Shown: in pieces, positions 55,701 through 63,966 of the stretch
Layout: every line of letters begins with the position of its first letter
Numbering within the stretch: the first letter of the stretch is position 1
Made by a program: the position numbers and the translations under genes
From: Roseiarcus sp036488815
GTDB lineage: Bacteria; Pseudomonadota; Alphaproteobacteria; Rhizobiales; Beijerinckiaceae
Direction of reading: 5' to 3'
Length of the DNA: 64,000 nt
Assembly (NCBI GenBank): GCA_036488815.1
Contig: DASXGX010000137.1
Location: 38,065-102,064, forward strand
Notes under the pieces: model-generated
The model's input: the letters and a program-made list of their open reading frames with translations, nothing else
Database searches by the model: none
What the model was told of the DNA's origin: nothing

Positions 55701-55883
55701 TGGGGGCCGATGGCGTTCACGATCATGGGCGGCCTGTCGGTCGCGACCTTCCTGACGCTGTTCCTGCTGCCGTCGATCTATGCGCTATGGTTCTGCAAGT
55801 CGCTCGGACCGGCGCCGACGCGGGCCGGCGCTCAAGCGGCGCCGGAAAGCGCGCCGGTCGGACTGCCGTCGCCCGCGCTTTGA
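52755..55883 (+). CDS. RND family multidrug efflux pump (HAE1-type)
   Basis: A 1042-residue inner-membrane pump. About twelve helices and two large periplasmic loops are present. The N-terminus is NPSLWAIRHPQLIAFLILVIGLGG, followed by RAEDPAFTIKNAIVSAVWPGAT. Helix 4 has GLLVDDAIIAVEMI with the proton-relay acidic pair. The repeat half ends in GLIALAGMDMRNTVILVDQIE, with MRRARPVALTAAAAILAMIPL. Similar to TriC/MexK-like pumps; substrates unknown. ATG 52755 shares a base with the adaptor stop; GTG 52752 is an alternative. Confidence 0.93.
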   Translation: MSKFNPSLWAIRHPQLIAFLILVIGLGGALAYQRLGRAEDPAFTIKNAIVSAVWPGATTEEMQNQVADRIEKKLQELPWVDKIDTYSKPSFTAISFQFRDSTPPRDVPMLFLELRKKMSDLKPDLPADVDGPTVNDELGDIDSVLYTITGDGASYAQLKVVAEALRKRLQRVADVTKVDLYGEQAERIFVEANTAKLATLGVPLQAMFDSLAKQNALTPAGEFQTEAQRVPLRVSGALQGVDAVAETPVFANGETFRLGDIADVSHGYEDPPSYLVRAQGRPALEIGVVMQKGGNILELGKRLDAAIAEFETELPQGITIGRIADQPKVVGAAVFEFTRSFLEALAIVLGVSFLTLGWRSGIVVATSVPLVLAIVFVVMAFIGLDLQRVTLGALIIALGLLVDDAIIAVEMIVVKLEQGWDRERAASFAWTSTAFPMLTGTLVTAAGFLPIGLANSTVGEYTGGIFWVVGIALVASWLVAVLFTPFLGYKLLPATLNAHSRDENAIYSTAFYRAFRRALEFCVARPLVIVLAAALVLGLGLTQFSRVQQQFFPISERPELFLEMRLAEGSAIQATEKVASEAEGLLKGDADIASYTTYIGKSSPRFWLGLQPVQPNESFAQIVIVAKGIEARERVKARIETAVANGALNAARVRVDRFNFGPPVGFPVQFRVIGPDPETVRAIAGRVRDAMRGDPRVVDPHLNWGEKMPSLHLEVDQARARALGLTPQDIARTLQTFVGGATVTTIRAGEERVDVVARAAPSERAALDRIEDVTILSRNGAAVPVGQVAHVVRTTEEPIIWRKDRELVITALADVVNGAQPPDVSMALWKTLAPIRDSLAPGYRIEMGGAIEEAQKGNASIFALFPIMLIVMLTLLMVQMQSFSRLAIVFFTAPLGIVGASIALSLAHRPFGFVALLGLIALAGMDMRNTVILVDQIETDVRERGLSRREAIVFATMRRARPVALTAAAAILAMIPLSESAFWGPMAFTIMGGLSVATFLTLFLLPSIYALWFCKSLGPAPTRAGAQAAPESAPVGLPSPAL

Positions 55884-55905
55884 TGCGATCCGGGAGGGTT
55901 CGGTC

Positions 55906-56358
55906 ATGCTGCTCGATTGGGCTCTCGCCAGCGCCCATCACCTCGCGATCTTCGCGCTCGCGGCGATCCTCGCTTTCGAAGTGGCGCTGACGGCGAGCGA
56001 GATCGACGGGCGAGCGGTCCTGCGCCTCGCAAGGATTGACGCCTGGTACGGCGTGATGGCCGCGGTCGTGCTGGCGGCTGGCGCCGCGCGGGTGGTCTTC
56101 GGCGCCAAGGGGCCCGAGTACTACATGATCAACGCCTTCTTCTGGACGAAGATGGCGCTGTTCGCCGCCGTCGGCGTGACCTCGATTGCGCCGACCCTGC
56201 GCTATTTCGCCTGGCGCCGCGCCGTGCGGGCCGATCCGGATTTCCGCCCTGACGCCGAGGGGATCCGGTTCGTACGCCGTGCGCTTTGGACCGAGGTCGT
56301 TCTCTTCGCGGGCCTGCCGCTCTGCGCGGCGGCGATGGCGCGCGGCTTCGGGATGTAG
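55906..56358 (+). CDS. DUF2214 family membrane protein
   Basis: A 150-residue protein with four predicted helices: LDWALASAHHLAIFALAAILAFEVAL, YGVMAAVVLAAGAARVVFG, FWTKMALFAAVGVTSIAPTL and the last near the C-terminus. The paired His in SAHHLAIF and the GPEYYMINAFFWTKM segment are typical of DUF2214. Function unknown. GGGAGGG precedes ATG 55906. It follows the RND pump by 22 bases and may be part of the same transcript. Confidence 0.82.
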   Translation: MLLDWALASAHHLAIFALAAILAFEVALTASEIDGRAVLRLARIDAWYGVMAAVVLAAGAARVVFGAKGPEYYMINAFFWTKMALFAAVGVTSIAPTLRYFAWRRAVRADPDFRPDAEGIRFVRRALWTEVVLFAGLPLCAAAMARGFGM

Positions 56359-56446
56359 CGGCGCGGGCGCCAGTTCCAGCGCCGGCATGCCCTTGCCCCG
56401 TTCGCCTCAGCCGAATAGCTTCCGCGCCATCGGAATGGGGCGGGTT

Positions 56447-57634
56447 ATGGGCGAGGCGAGGCCGCGGGGTTCGGCGAGCGAGGTGTTCCTCGTCTTTCTC
56501 AAACTCGGCGTTTCCTCTTTTGGCGGGCCGATCGCTCATCTCGGCTACTTCCGCGCCGAGTTCGTCGAGCGGCGGCGTTGGCTTTCCGAGCGCGCCTATG
56601 TCGATCTCGTCGCGTTGTCGCAATTCCTGCCGGGGCCGGCGTCGAGTCAGACGGGCTTTGCGATCGGGCTGATGCGCGGCGGCGCGCTCGGCGGCCTCGC
56701 CGCCTGGGCCGGATTCACCCTGCCCTCCGCCGCGCTGCTGCTCGCCTTCGCCTTTGGGTCCAGTCAGATCGGCGAGGCGCCCTGGGGCGCGGGGCTGCTG
56801 CACGGGCTCAAGCTCGTCGCCGTCGCCATCGTCGCCCAGGCGGTGCTCGGCATGGCGCGAAGCCTCTGCCCGGATAAGGCGCGCGCCTCGATCGCGACAG
56901 CCGCGCTCGTGCTGCTGCTCCTCGCGCCCGGCTCGCTCGCCCAGATTGCCGCGATTGCGCTCGGCGCCGCGGCGGGACTGGTCTTGCCGGGGGAAAGCGG
57001 TTCCCCGGCGCCCGAAAGCCTCGCCATGCCGATCTCCCGGTCGGCCGGACTTCTCTGTCTCACGGCCTATTTCGCGCTGCTGGCGCTGGCCTTCGTCCCG
57101 GCGGGCGGGCTCCTGGCGCTATTCGCCGCATTTTACCGCTCGGGCGCGCTCGTGTTCGGCGGCGGCCATGTCGTGCTGCCGCTGCTGCGCGATGCGGTGG
57201 TCGCGCCGGGCTGGGTCTCGGACAGCGCCTTTCTCGCCGGCTACGGCGCCGCGCAAGCGATCCCCGGACCGCTGTTCACTTTTGCGGCCTATCTCGGCGC
57301 GATCGCGGGCCAGCCCCCGGCGGGGATTGCGGGCGCTCTCGTCGCCCTCGTCGCGATCTTTCTGCCGGGGCTCCTCGCGCTGACGGGCGCGCTGCCGTTC
57401 TGGCATGCTTTGCGCGCCAATTCGCGGGCGCAGGCGGCGATGCGCGGCGTCAATGCAGCGGTGGTCGGGCTGCTCGGCGCGGCGCTTTACAGCCCCGTAT
57501 GGACCAGCGCAGTCCTGGCGCCGGCCGATTTCGCCATCGCCGCGGCCGGCTTCGTCCTGCTGGCGGCGTGGCGTGCGCCCCCGCTCGTCGTCGTGGCGCT
57601 GTCGGCCGCCGCAGGGATCGCGCTCGCAGCGTGA
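56447..57634 (+). CDS. chrA: Chromate transporter ChrA
   Basis: A 395-residue two-domain CHR protein. The N-terminal half starts with SEVFLVFLKLGVSSFGGPIAHLGYF and has LSQFLPGPASSQTGFAIGL; the C-terminal half has FYRSGALVFGGGHVVLPLL and YGAAQAIPGPLFTFAAYLGA. These duplicated GGP/GGH and PGP motifs define the family. It exports chromate and may confer resistance. ATG 56447 (GGGGCGG upstream) is preferred; 56435 is possible. Confidence 0.92.
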   Translation: MGEARPRGSASEVFLVFLKLGVSSFGGPIAHLGYFRAEFVERRRWLSERAYVDLVALSQFLPGPASSQTGFAIGLMRGGALGGLAAWAGFTLPSAALLLAFAFGSSQIGEAPWGAGLLHGLKLVAVAIVAQAVLGMARSLCPDKARASIATAALVLLLLAPGSLAQIAAIALGAAAGLVLPGESGSPAPESLAMPISRSAGLLCLTAYFALLALAFVPAGGLLALFAAFYRSGALVFGGGHVVLPLLRDAVVAPGWVSDSAFLAGYGAAQAIPGPLFTFAAYLGAIAGQPPAGIAGALVALVAIFLPGLLALTGALPFWHALRANSRAQAAMRGVNAAVVGLLGAALYSPVWTSAVLAPADFAIAAAGFVLLAAWRAPPLVVVALSAAAGIALAA

Positions 57635-57643
57635 GCGAAGGCG

Positions 57644-58354
57644 TCAGTCCGCGCTCTTGAGTTCCTTCAGCTTGCCGAACACGGCGTCGACGTCGATCTT
57701 CTCTTCGCTCGGCTTCGACTTGGGCGTGGACGAGCCGAAGACGTCGGCCTCGCTGACCGGTTCCGGCTTGGCGGTCGTGATCTCGGCGGAGACGAGGGTC
57801 TGGCTGCGATCCTCCTCGACCTTCGGACGGTCCTTGGCGGCGCGATTGACTTCAAAGTCGAGATCGATCTGCGAGCAGAGGCCGAGCGTGACCGGATCCA
57901 TCGGTTGGAGATTGGCCGAATTCCAATGGCTGCGTTCGCGAATGGCCTCGAGCGTATGCTTTGTCGTGCCGACGAGGCGCATGATCTGCGCGTCCTTCAG
58001 CTCGGCATGGTTGCGCAGCAGCCAAAGAATGGCGTTCGGCCGATCCTGCCGCCGCGACAGCGGGGTATAGCGCGCGCCGCGCGGCTTCTTGAATTCAGGT
58101 ACGCGCACCTTGCTCGTCGCGAGCTGAAGGCGCTTGGAGGGATTTCTCTCCGCAGCCGCGATCTCCTCGCGGCTGAGCTGGCCGGTCGAAATCGGATCGT
58201 AGCCCTTGATGCCGGTGGCGACCTCGCCGTCGGCGATCCCCTTGACCTCCAGCGGATGCAGTTTGCAGAACTCCGCGATCTGATCGAACGTCAGCGACGT
58301 GTTTTCCACCAGCCAGACGGCGGTGGCCTTGGGCATCAACGGCGCTTCGCTCAT
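57644..58354 (-). CDS. trcR: Cell-cycle transcriptional regulator TrcR (DUF1013)
   Basis: A 236-residue alphaproteobacteria-specific protein. Two helix-turn-helix-like parts are seen: PKATAVWLVENTSLTFDQIAEFCKLHPLEVKGIADGE at the N-terminus, and NAILWLLRNHAELKDAQIMRLVGTTKHTLEAIRERSHWN in the middle. The C-terminal ~70 residues are charged and disordered. Caulobacter work links the family to transcription at cell-cycle promoters. AAGGAG precedes the ATG. Convergent with chrA, 9 bases between stops. Confidence 0.9.
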   Translation of the reverse strand: MSEAPLMPKATAVWLVENTSLTFDQIAEFCKLHPLEVKGIADGEVATGIKGYDPISTGQLSREEIAAAERNPSKRLQLATSKVRVPEFKKPRGARYTPLSRRQDRPNAILWLLRNHAELKDAQIMRLVGTTKHTLEAIRERSHWNSANLQPMDPVTLGLCSQIDLDFEVNRAAKDRPKVEEDRSQTLVSAEITTAKPEPVSEADVFGSSTPKSKPSEEKIDVDAVFGKLKELKSAD

Positions 58355-58573
58355 GACGGAACTCCTTGCGTGTTCGGGGGCGCACGCTCCGCCGGTCTTC
58401 AGGGGCGAGGCGCAGCCTCAATTCAACAATTTCGAGGGGATTGGGCTTTTATAGGTGCGAAGCGGCAAAATTGCAATTGGCGCGTCGCAAACTCTTTGCT
58501 TGCGTCCAGCAGGTTGCGTCGCCAAATCCTTTCATGACCCGTTCTTTCGACGGATTACAAAAGGGAGCGCTTC

Positions 58574-58855
58574 ATGATCTTGAAACATCGCTACGTCGCC
58601 GCGGCCATCCTTGCGGCGGCCCTCGCGCCTGCGATCTCCGCCGGCCCCGCCGAGGCCAAGGGCTGCCTAAAGGGCGCCGTGGTCGGCGGCATCGCCGGCC
58701 ATTACGCTGGCCATCACGCCGTCGCCGGGGCGATCGGCGGCTGCGTCATCGGCCATCACATGGCCACCGAGGAGAGGAAGAGGCGGGACGCGGCGGCGGC
58801 CGCCGCCCACAATGGCGAGCCGGCGCCGCAGGGCGCGCCCCACAACACCTACTGA
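58574..58855 (+). CDS. Small exported Gly/His-rich protein
   Basis: A 93-residue protein, not recognised. A signal peptide (cleavage after AEA, about residue 28) is followed by two Gly-rich hydrophobic stretches, VVGGIAGHYAGHHAVAGAIGGCVIGHH. They hold six histidines and one of two cysteines, and resemble a glycine zipper that could enter a membrane or bind metal. The tail is Ala/Glu/Pro-rich. AGGGAG precedes the ATG. It is divergent from trcR and convergent with tsaD. Confidence 0.75.
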   Translation: MILKHRYVAAAILAAALAPAISAGPAEAKGCLKGAVVGGIAGHYAGHHAVAGAIGGCVIGHHMATEERKRRDAAAAAAHNGEPAPQGAPHNTY

Positions 58856-58859
58856 TGGG

Positions 58860-59918
58860 TCACGCCTTGCCGTTGAGCGACCGCTCGACCTTCGGGTCGA
58901 GCGGCCAGCGGGGGCGCGCGGGCGCGGCGAGCGTGTCGGTGAGGCCTTTGCGCAGCCGCTCGATCCCCGCCCAGGCGATCATGGCGCCGTTGTCGGTGCA
59001 GAGCTTCTGCGGCGGCGCCACCATCGGCAGACCGGCTTGCGCGCAAAAGCGCGTCAGGGCGTCGCGTATCGCGCCGTTGGCGGCGACGCCGCCTGCGACG
59101 ACGACCGCCTGAGCCGGCCCGATCCGCTCACGGAACAGCCTGAGCCCGACCCGCATCCGGTCCTCGATGACGTCGACGACCGCCGCCTGGAACGAGGCGC
59201 AGAGGTCGGCGACGTCGCGCTGGCGCAGCGGCGCGATCGACTGGGCCGCGAGACGGGTCGCGGTCTTCAAGCCGGACAGGGAGAAATCTGCGGTCGGACG
59301 GCCCAGCAGCGGCCGCGGCAGCGCGAAGCGCGCGGCGTCGCCGTCCCGCGCCGCCGCTTCGACCGCCGGGCCGCCGGGATACGGCAGCCCGAGCAGCTTG
59401 GCCGTCTTGTCGAAGGCCTCGCCGATCGCGTCGTCCATCGTCGCGCCGAGGCGATCGTAGTCGCCGACGCCCTTGACCGCGAGAATCTGGGTGTGGCCGC
59501 CCGAGGCGAGCAGCAGCAAGTAGGGAAAGGCGAGGCGGCCGTTGAGACGCGCCACCAGCGCATGGGCTTCGAGATGATTGACGGCGAGGAAAGGCTTGCC
59601 GGCCGCGAGCGCGATTCCTTTGCCCGTCATCAGGCCGACCAATACGCCGCCGATCAGGCCGGGGCCCGCGGCGGCGGCGACGCCGTCGAGGTCTTGCGCA
59701 CGCGCTTTGGCGCGCTGCAGCGCCCGTTCCACCAGCCCGTCGATGATCTCGACATGGGCGCGCGCGGCGATCTCCGGCACGACGCCGCCATAGGGCGAGT
59801 GGGCTGCAATCTGGCTCATCACCTCATCGGCGAGAATGTCGCCAGAGCCGTCCGGGCGCAGGCGCACCACCGCCGCCGCCGTCTCGTCGCAGGTCGTTTC
59901 GATTCCCAGCACCAGCAT
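58860..59918 (-). CDS. tsaD: tRNA threonylcarbamoyladenosine biosynthesis protein TsaD
   Basis: A 352-residue ASKHA-fold enzyme. VLGIETTCDETAAAVV at the N-terminus binds nucleotide, PEIAARAHVEII and AVNHLEAHALVARL hold the metal-binding histidines, and LLASGGHTQI and VAGGVAANGAIRDAL follow. With TsaB/E it transfers threonylcarbamoyl to A37 of ANN-reading tRNAs. It lies divergent from hemD, the common alphaproteobacterial arrangement. ATG 59918. Confidence 0.95.
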   Translation of the reverse strand: MLVLGIETTCDETAAAVVRLRPDGSGDILADEVMSQIAAHSPYGGVVPEIAARAHVEIIDGLVERALQRAKARAQDLDGVAAAAGPGLIGGVLVGLMTGKGIALAAGKPFLAVNHLEAHALVARLNGRLAFPYLLLLASGGHTQILAVKGVGDYDRLGATMDDAIGEAFDKTAKLLGLPYPGGPAVEAAARDGDAARFALPRPLLGRPTADFSLSGLKTATRLAAQSIAPLRQRDVADLCASFQAAVVDVIEDRMRVGLRLFRERIGPAQAVVVAGGVAANGAIRDALTRFCAQAGLPMVAPPQKLCTDNGAMIAWAGIERLRKGLTDTLAAPARPRWPLDPKVERSLNGKA

Positions 59919-60039
59919 GGTCGAGAGAGCATCCTAAAGGCTGAGCGCTTCCGTCGCGCGGGGGATCCCGTCTCTATACGCTTGGCCGCGCGCTGCACAG
60001 CGCATAGTGAAAGACGGAGAGCAAGGAGCGTCGTGACGT

Positions 60040-60756
60040 ATGGGCAATAGGATCGCCCTCTTCCGAGCGCGCGAGGACGCCGATCGAAGCGCCGCAGAGT
60101 TGCGCTCGCGCGGCTTCGAAGTCGTCCTTGCGCCCGTCCTGCGCATGACGGCGACCGGCGCCGCGCCGCCGCGCGGACGTTTCGACGCCGTCGTCGCGAC
60201 CAGCGTCAACGCGATCGCGCTGCTCGCGCCCGCCCCGCGCGGCGCGATCGCCGGCCTGCCGATCTATGTCGTCGGACGGCGCGCCGCCGACGCTGCGGCT
60301 GAAGCCGGGCTCGCGCTGGCGCTGCAGCCGGCCGCCGACGTCGCCGCTCTGGCAGCGGCGCTCGGCGAGCGCCTCGCTGCGCGAGCGCAGGTCCTCTATC
60401 TCGCGGGCCGCGATCGCAAGAGCGCGCTCGAAGAGGCGCTGCGCGCGATCGGCGCCGACACGACCGTGCTCGAAATTTACGTCGCCGAGGCGCGCCAGGG
60501 GTGGAGCGAAGAAGAGACCACGGATCTGCGGCGTTGCGCCGCTGCGTTGCACTATTCGCGCCGCTCCGCCGCGCTCGCGGCCGCTTTGGCGGCGCGCGCC
60601 GGCCTGGCGGAGCACTTCGCCGGAATGCGGCATGTCTGCCTCTCCCCTGATGTCGCCGAGCCCTTGCGCGAGGCCGGCTGGGCGCGGGTCGCCAGCGCCG
60701 ACGCGCCCGACGAGGCGCATCTCCTGGCGGCGCTCGAACGGGCCTTCGGATCTTGA
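60040..60756 (+). CDS. hemD: Uroporphyrinogen-III synthase
   Basis: A 238-residue two-domain HemD fold. FRAREDADRSAAELRSRGFEVVLAPVLRM opens it, with DAVVATSVNAI, VVGRRAADAA, YLAGRDRKSALEEAL and LHYSRRSAALAAAL, as in other highly divergent HemD proteins. It cyclises hydroxymethylbilane to uroporphyrinogen III in haem synthesis. AAGGAG precedes the ATG. hemC, usually upstream, is absent. Mitofilin and hemY genes follow on the same strand. Confidence 0.88.
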   Translation: MGNRIALFRAREDADRSAAELRSRGFEVVLAPVLRMTATGAAPPRGRFDAVVATSVNAIALLAPAPRGAIAGLPIYVVGRRAADAAAEAGLALALQPAADVAALAAALGERLAARAQVLYLAGRDRKSALEEALRAIGADTTVLEIYVAEARQGWSEEETTDLRRCAAALHYSRRSAALAAALAARAGLAEHFAGMRHVCLSPDVAEPLREAGWARVASADAPDEAHLLAALERAFGS

Positions 60757-60841
60757 GGCCGCGACAGGCCCGCGACGCCGGCTCGGGTTTCCAACCGGGG
60801 GCGGCTCGCCTATAGAGAGCGCGCAAGCGCGAGCAGGACCC

Positions 60842-62146
60842 ATGGTCGACGAGACGAGCCCGAAATCCGAACCCGAGATCGTCTCGCCGACGCCCGGTCC
60901 GCTGCCGAGCCGCGAGCCCCGCCACGACCCCGGCGTAATCGACGGCGAGGCGACCGAAATTCACGCTTCTCAACCCGCGCCGCCCGAAACGGACGAAGTC
61001 ACGCCGGACGCTGAGGAGCCCGCGGCCGACCCCGCGCCCGAAAGACCGCCCAGCGCGGCGCGGCCGTTCCTCGCCGCGCTCGCGGGCGCGCTGATCGGCG
61101 GCGCCGCGGCCTTCACGGCGGTGTGGTTCCTCGATCCGCGCGCCGGCGAGTTCGAACCGGTGATGGCGCGCCTGGCGGCTCTCGAGCATCAGGCCGATGC
61201 CGACAAGGAGGGCGCCGCCGCGCTCGACAAGCGCCTGCGCGCGCTCGAGGCCAATGAGGCTGCGACCGCGAAGGCCTCGACGCTCGACGCGCTCGCCAAG
61301 CGCGTCGCCGGGCTCGAAAGCGCTGCGGGCAAGAACGAAGCCGCCCAGACCGCGCTCAGCGAAGCGCGCGCCGCCCGCGCCGACGCGGCCAAGGCGCTCG
61401 CGCTCGCTGGGCAAGCCGGCGCCAGGCCGGCGCCGCAAGACGGCCAGCCCTCGGCGTCGCAAGCGAACGCGCTCGAAGCGCGCCTCGCCAAGCTTGAAAG
61501 CGAAATTTCCGCCCTCGAGCCCGCCGCGGCCGATCTTGGGCCGATCAAGGATCGCCTGAGCAGGGTCGAGGCGGCGCTCGCCGCTCCCAAGAGCGAAACC
61601 CGAGTTTCGCCCTCGGAGGACGCGGCCGGGGGCGGCGCGACGGCGGCGGTCCTTGCGACTTCGCTGGTCGATCGCCTCGACGCGGGCGCCCCTTACGCCC
61701 AGGAACTGGCGGCCTTGACCCGGCTCGGGGCGGACGGCGCGAAGCTTGCAGCGCTAAAGCCCTATGCCGAGAGCGGCGCGCCGACCCTGGCGTCGCTGCG
61801 CGCCGATTTCCTCAAACGCGCGCCCGCCGTCGCCGCGGCGGCGACCCCGCCGGAGGAAGGCGGCGTGATGGACCGGCTGATCGACCACATGCGCAAGCTC
61901 GTCAGGGTGCACAACGTCGGCGAGCCTGCGACGAACGATCCTGAGGCGTTGACGTCGCGCATCGCGGCGGCGCTGGCGCGCGGCGACCTTGCGGCGGCGC
62001 TCGAAGCCTATCGGCGCCTGCCCGAGCCGGCTCAGCGCGCCGCGGCGGACTGGGCGAAGAGCGCTGAGGCGCGCCAGGGCGCGGGCGAGGCGGCGCTCGC
62101 GCTTCGCGCCGACGCGGTCAGCCGGCTGGCTGCGGCGAAACATTGA
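60842..62146 (+). CDS. Alphaproteobacterial mitofilin (Mic60-like) inner-membrane protein
   Basis: A 434-residue protein: an acidic, Pro-rich cytoplasmic N-terminus (1-70), one membrane helix (FLAALAGALIGGAAAFTAVWFL, ~77-98), a long periplasmic coiled coil, then the C-terminal mitofilin domain (MDRLIDHMRKLVRVHNVGEP...RIAAALARGDLAAALEAYRRLPEPAQRAAADWAKSAEAR in outline). Mic60 shapes mitochondrial cristae; bacterial members bend intracytoplasmic membranes. It lies between hemD and hemY, its fixed place in this class. A strong fit for methanotrophs or phototrophs with internal membranes. Confidence 0.88.
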   Translation: MVDETSPKSEPEIVSPTPGPLPSREPRHDPGVIDGEATEIHASQPAPPETDEVTPDAEEPAADPAPERPPSAARPFLAALAGALIGGAAAFTAVWFLDPRAGEFEPVMARLAALEHQADADKEGAAALDKRLRALEANEAATAKASTLDALAKRVAGLESAAGKNEAAQTALSEARAARADAAKALALAGQAGARPAPQDGQPSASQANALEARLAKLESEISALEPAAADLGPIKDRLSRVEAALAAPKSETRVSPSEDAAGGGATAAVLATSLVDRLDAGAPYAQELAALTRLGADGAKLAALKPYAESGAPTLASLRADFLKRAPAVAAAATPPEEGGVMDRLIDHMRKLVRVHNVGEPATNDPEALTSRIAAALARGDLAAALEAYRRLPEPAQRAAADWAKSAEARQGAGEAALALRADAVSRLAAAKH

Positions 62147-62222
62147 CCTGAGAGGGGCGTTTTTTACGCGGGGCGTTTGGCTATCGTCCGGCGCCCCAAG
62201 TTGTCTTGAGTGCGGAGACGTC

Positions 62223-63755
62223 ATGGTTCGCCTGCTGCTGTTTCTCGTCGCGCTGGCCCTCGCGGGTTACGGCCTCACCTGGCTGGCCGAGAACCCCGGC
62301 GAGGTCGCGCTGACGTGGCGCGGCGTCGAATACGACGTTTCGCTGATCGTCGCGCTCGGCGTCGTCGTCGCGCTGGCCGTCGTTCTGGCGGTCGTCTGGG
62401 GCGTCATCCGGTTCGTCTTCCGCATTCCCTCGCTCGTGTCGCTGGCGGCGCGGGCGCGCAAGCGCGAAAAGGGCCTTGCCGCCCTCACCCGCGGCATGAT
62501 CGCGGTCGGCTCGGGCGACGTGCGCACGGCGAGCCGCGACGCCGCCGAGGCGCGCAAGCATCTCCGCGACGCGCCGCTGGCGAAGCTGCTGCGCGCCCAG
62601 GCCGCCCAGCTCGCCGGAGACCGGCCCGGCGCCGCGGCCGCTTTCAAGGACATGCTCGAACATCCGCAGACTCACGCGCTTGGGCTGCGCGGCCTGCACA
62701 TCGAGGCGCGCCGGAGCGGCGACCACGCCGCCGCCCTCGAATACGCCGCGCGCGCCCACAAGCACGCCGCTCTGCCTTGGGCGGCGCAGGCGGTTCTCGA
62801 CGATCGCGCCGCGCATGACGATTGGGCGGGCGCGCTGGCGATCGTCGAATCCAACGCCGCCGCGAAGCTGATCGACAAGCCGACCGCCAACCGCTGGCGC
62901 GCCGTGCTCAAGACGGCATTGGCCCAGGAGATCGCCGACCGTGACCCCCACAGGGCGCTCTCCCTCGCCCAGGAGGCGAATGCGCTCGCCCCCAGCCTCG
63001 TGCCGGCGGCCGCGCTCGCCGGCCGGCTCCACGGCGCCAACGGCGACTATCGCCGCGCCGCCAAGATCCTGGAGGCCGCCTATCGCCAGACCCCGCATCC
63101 CGATCTTGCCGCCGTCTACCTCCGGATGCGTCGCGGCGATTCGGCGAACGACCGGCTCGCGCGCGCAAAAGCGCTCGCCCGCCTCGCCCCGTCGGATCCC
63201 GAAAGCCTCGTCACGGTCGGCCGCGCGGCGCTCGATGCACGCGATCTCGACGCGGCGCGCGCCGCCGTCGCCCCCCTGCTCGCGCCGGGCGCCCGCCCGA
63301 CCGCGCGCGTCTGTCTGCTCATGGCCGACATCGAGGACGCCGCCGGCGCGGCCGGCGCGGCGCGCGAATGGCTCGCCCGCGCCGCCCGCGCGCCGCGCGA
63401 CCGCGCCTGGGTCGCCGAGGGCGTGATCAGCGACCGCTGGGCCCCCGTCTCGCCATCGGGCGTGCTGGACGCTTTCGTCTGGCGAACCCCCGAGGAACGG
63501 CTGACCGCCCCCGAGCCGGCGCCCGCCGCCGCGCCGCCGACCGCGAACGCAGCCCCCGAGGCGGCGGAGCCGCTGCCCACGCCCACGGCCGCTCTGCCCG
63601 CTGCGCCGCCCGCGCCAGCGCCGGCGGCCGCCCCGCCGAAGTCCGAAGCCCCGCGCGCCGCGACCGTCATGATGCTGCCGACCACCGCGCCCGACGACCC
63701 GGGGCCGCAGGACGAAGGCGGCCAAAAAAGCTTCCGCCTGTTCGCCCGCGAGTGA
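62223..63755 (+). CDS. hemY: HemY-like protein (TPR-containing, haem locus)
   Basis: A 510-residue protein. Two N-terminal helices (LLLFLVALALAGYGLTWLA and LIVALGVVVALAVVLAVVWGVIRFVF) precede a TPR-rich periplasm-exposed or cytoplasmic part with repeats such as RTASRDAAEARKHL, RRAAKILEAAYRQTPHP. The last ~90 residues are Ala/Pro-rich and probably disordered. HemY is of uncertain function in haem synthesis (not the Bacillus oxidase HemY). GGAGA precedes the ATG. Last gene of the hemD operon. Confidence 0.88.
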   Translation: MVRLLLFLVALALAGYGLTWLAENPGEVALTWRGVEYDVSLIVALGVVVALAVVLAVVWGVIRFVFRIPSLVSLAARARKREKGLAALTRGMIAVGSGDVRTASRDAAEARKHLRDAPLAKLLRAQAAQLAGDRPGAAAAFKDMLEHPQTHALGLRGLHIEARRSGDHAAALEYAARAHKHAALPWAAQAVLDDRAAHDDWAGALAIVESNAAAKLIDKPTANRWRAVLKTALAQEIADRDPHRALSLAQEANALAPSLVPAAALAGRLHGANGDYRRAAKILEAAYRQTPHPDLAAVYLRMRRGDSANDRLARAKALARLAPSDPESLVTVGRAALDARDLDAARAAVAPLLAPGARPTARVCLLMADIEDAAGAAGAAREWLARAARAPRDRAWVAEGVISDRWAPVSPSGVLDAFVWRTPEERLTAPEPAPAAAPPTANAAPEAAEPLPTPTAALPAAPPAPAPAAAPPKSEAPRAATVMMLPTTAPDDPGPQDEGGQKSFRLFARE

Positions 63756-63854
63756 GACGCAGCGTGGGGCGACGGGCTCGCATCGTCGCAAGATCGCGAT
63801 CGCGCCGATCGTCGCTTACTCCCGCGAAAACGCGCCGCCTTGAGGTTTCCATCC

Positions 63855-63875
63855 ACGCGCCGCGGCGCGTTTTTC
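63855..63875 (+). terminator. Rho-independent terminator of the hemD operon
   Basis: ACGCGCCG-CGGCGCGT is a perfect palindrome (63855-63870) followed by TTTTC. An AAAACGCGCC about 30 bases upstream can pair with the same right arm, making a larger stem. Good match by structure. Confidence 0.7.
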
Positions 63876-63966
63876 CCTTCGCGGCGTCCTTGCCAATCCC
63901 GGGCGATCTCGATAAGAAAAACGCCGTCCGCCGGAGCAAAGCGATTCCCGCCTCGCCGCCGCGCGC

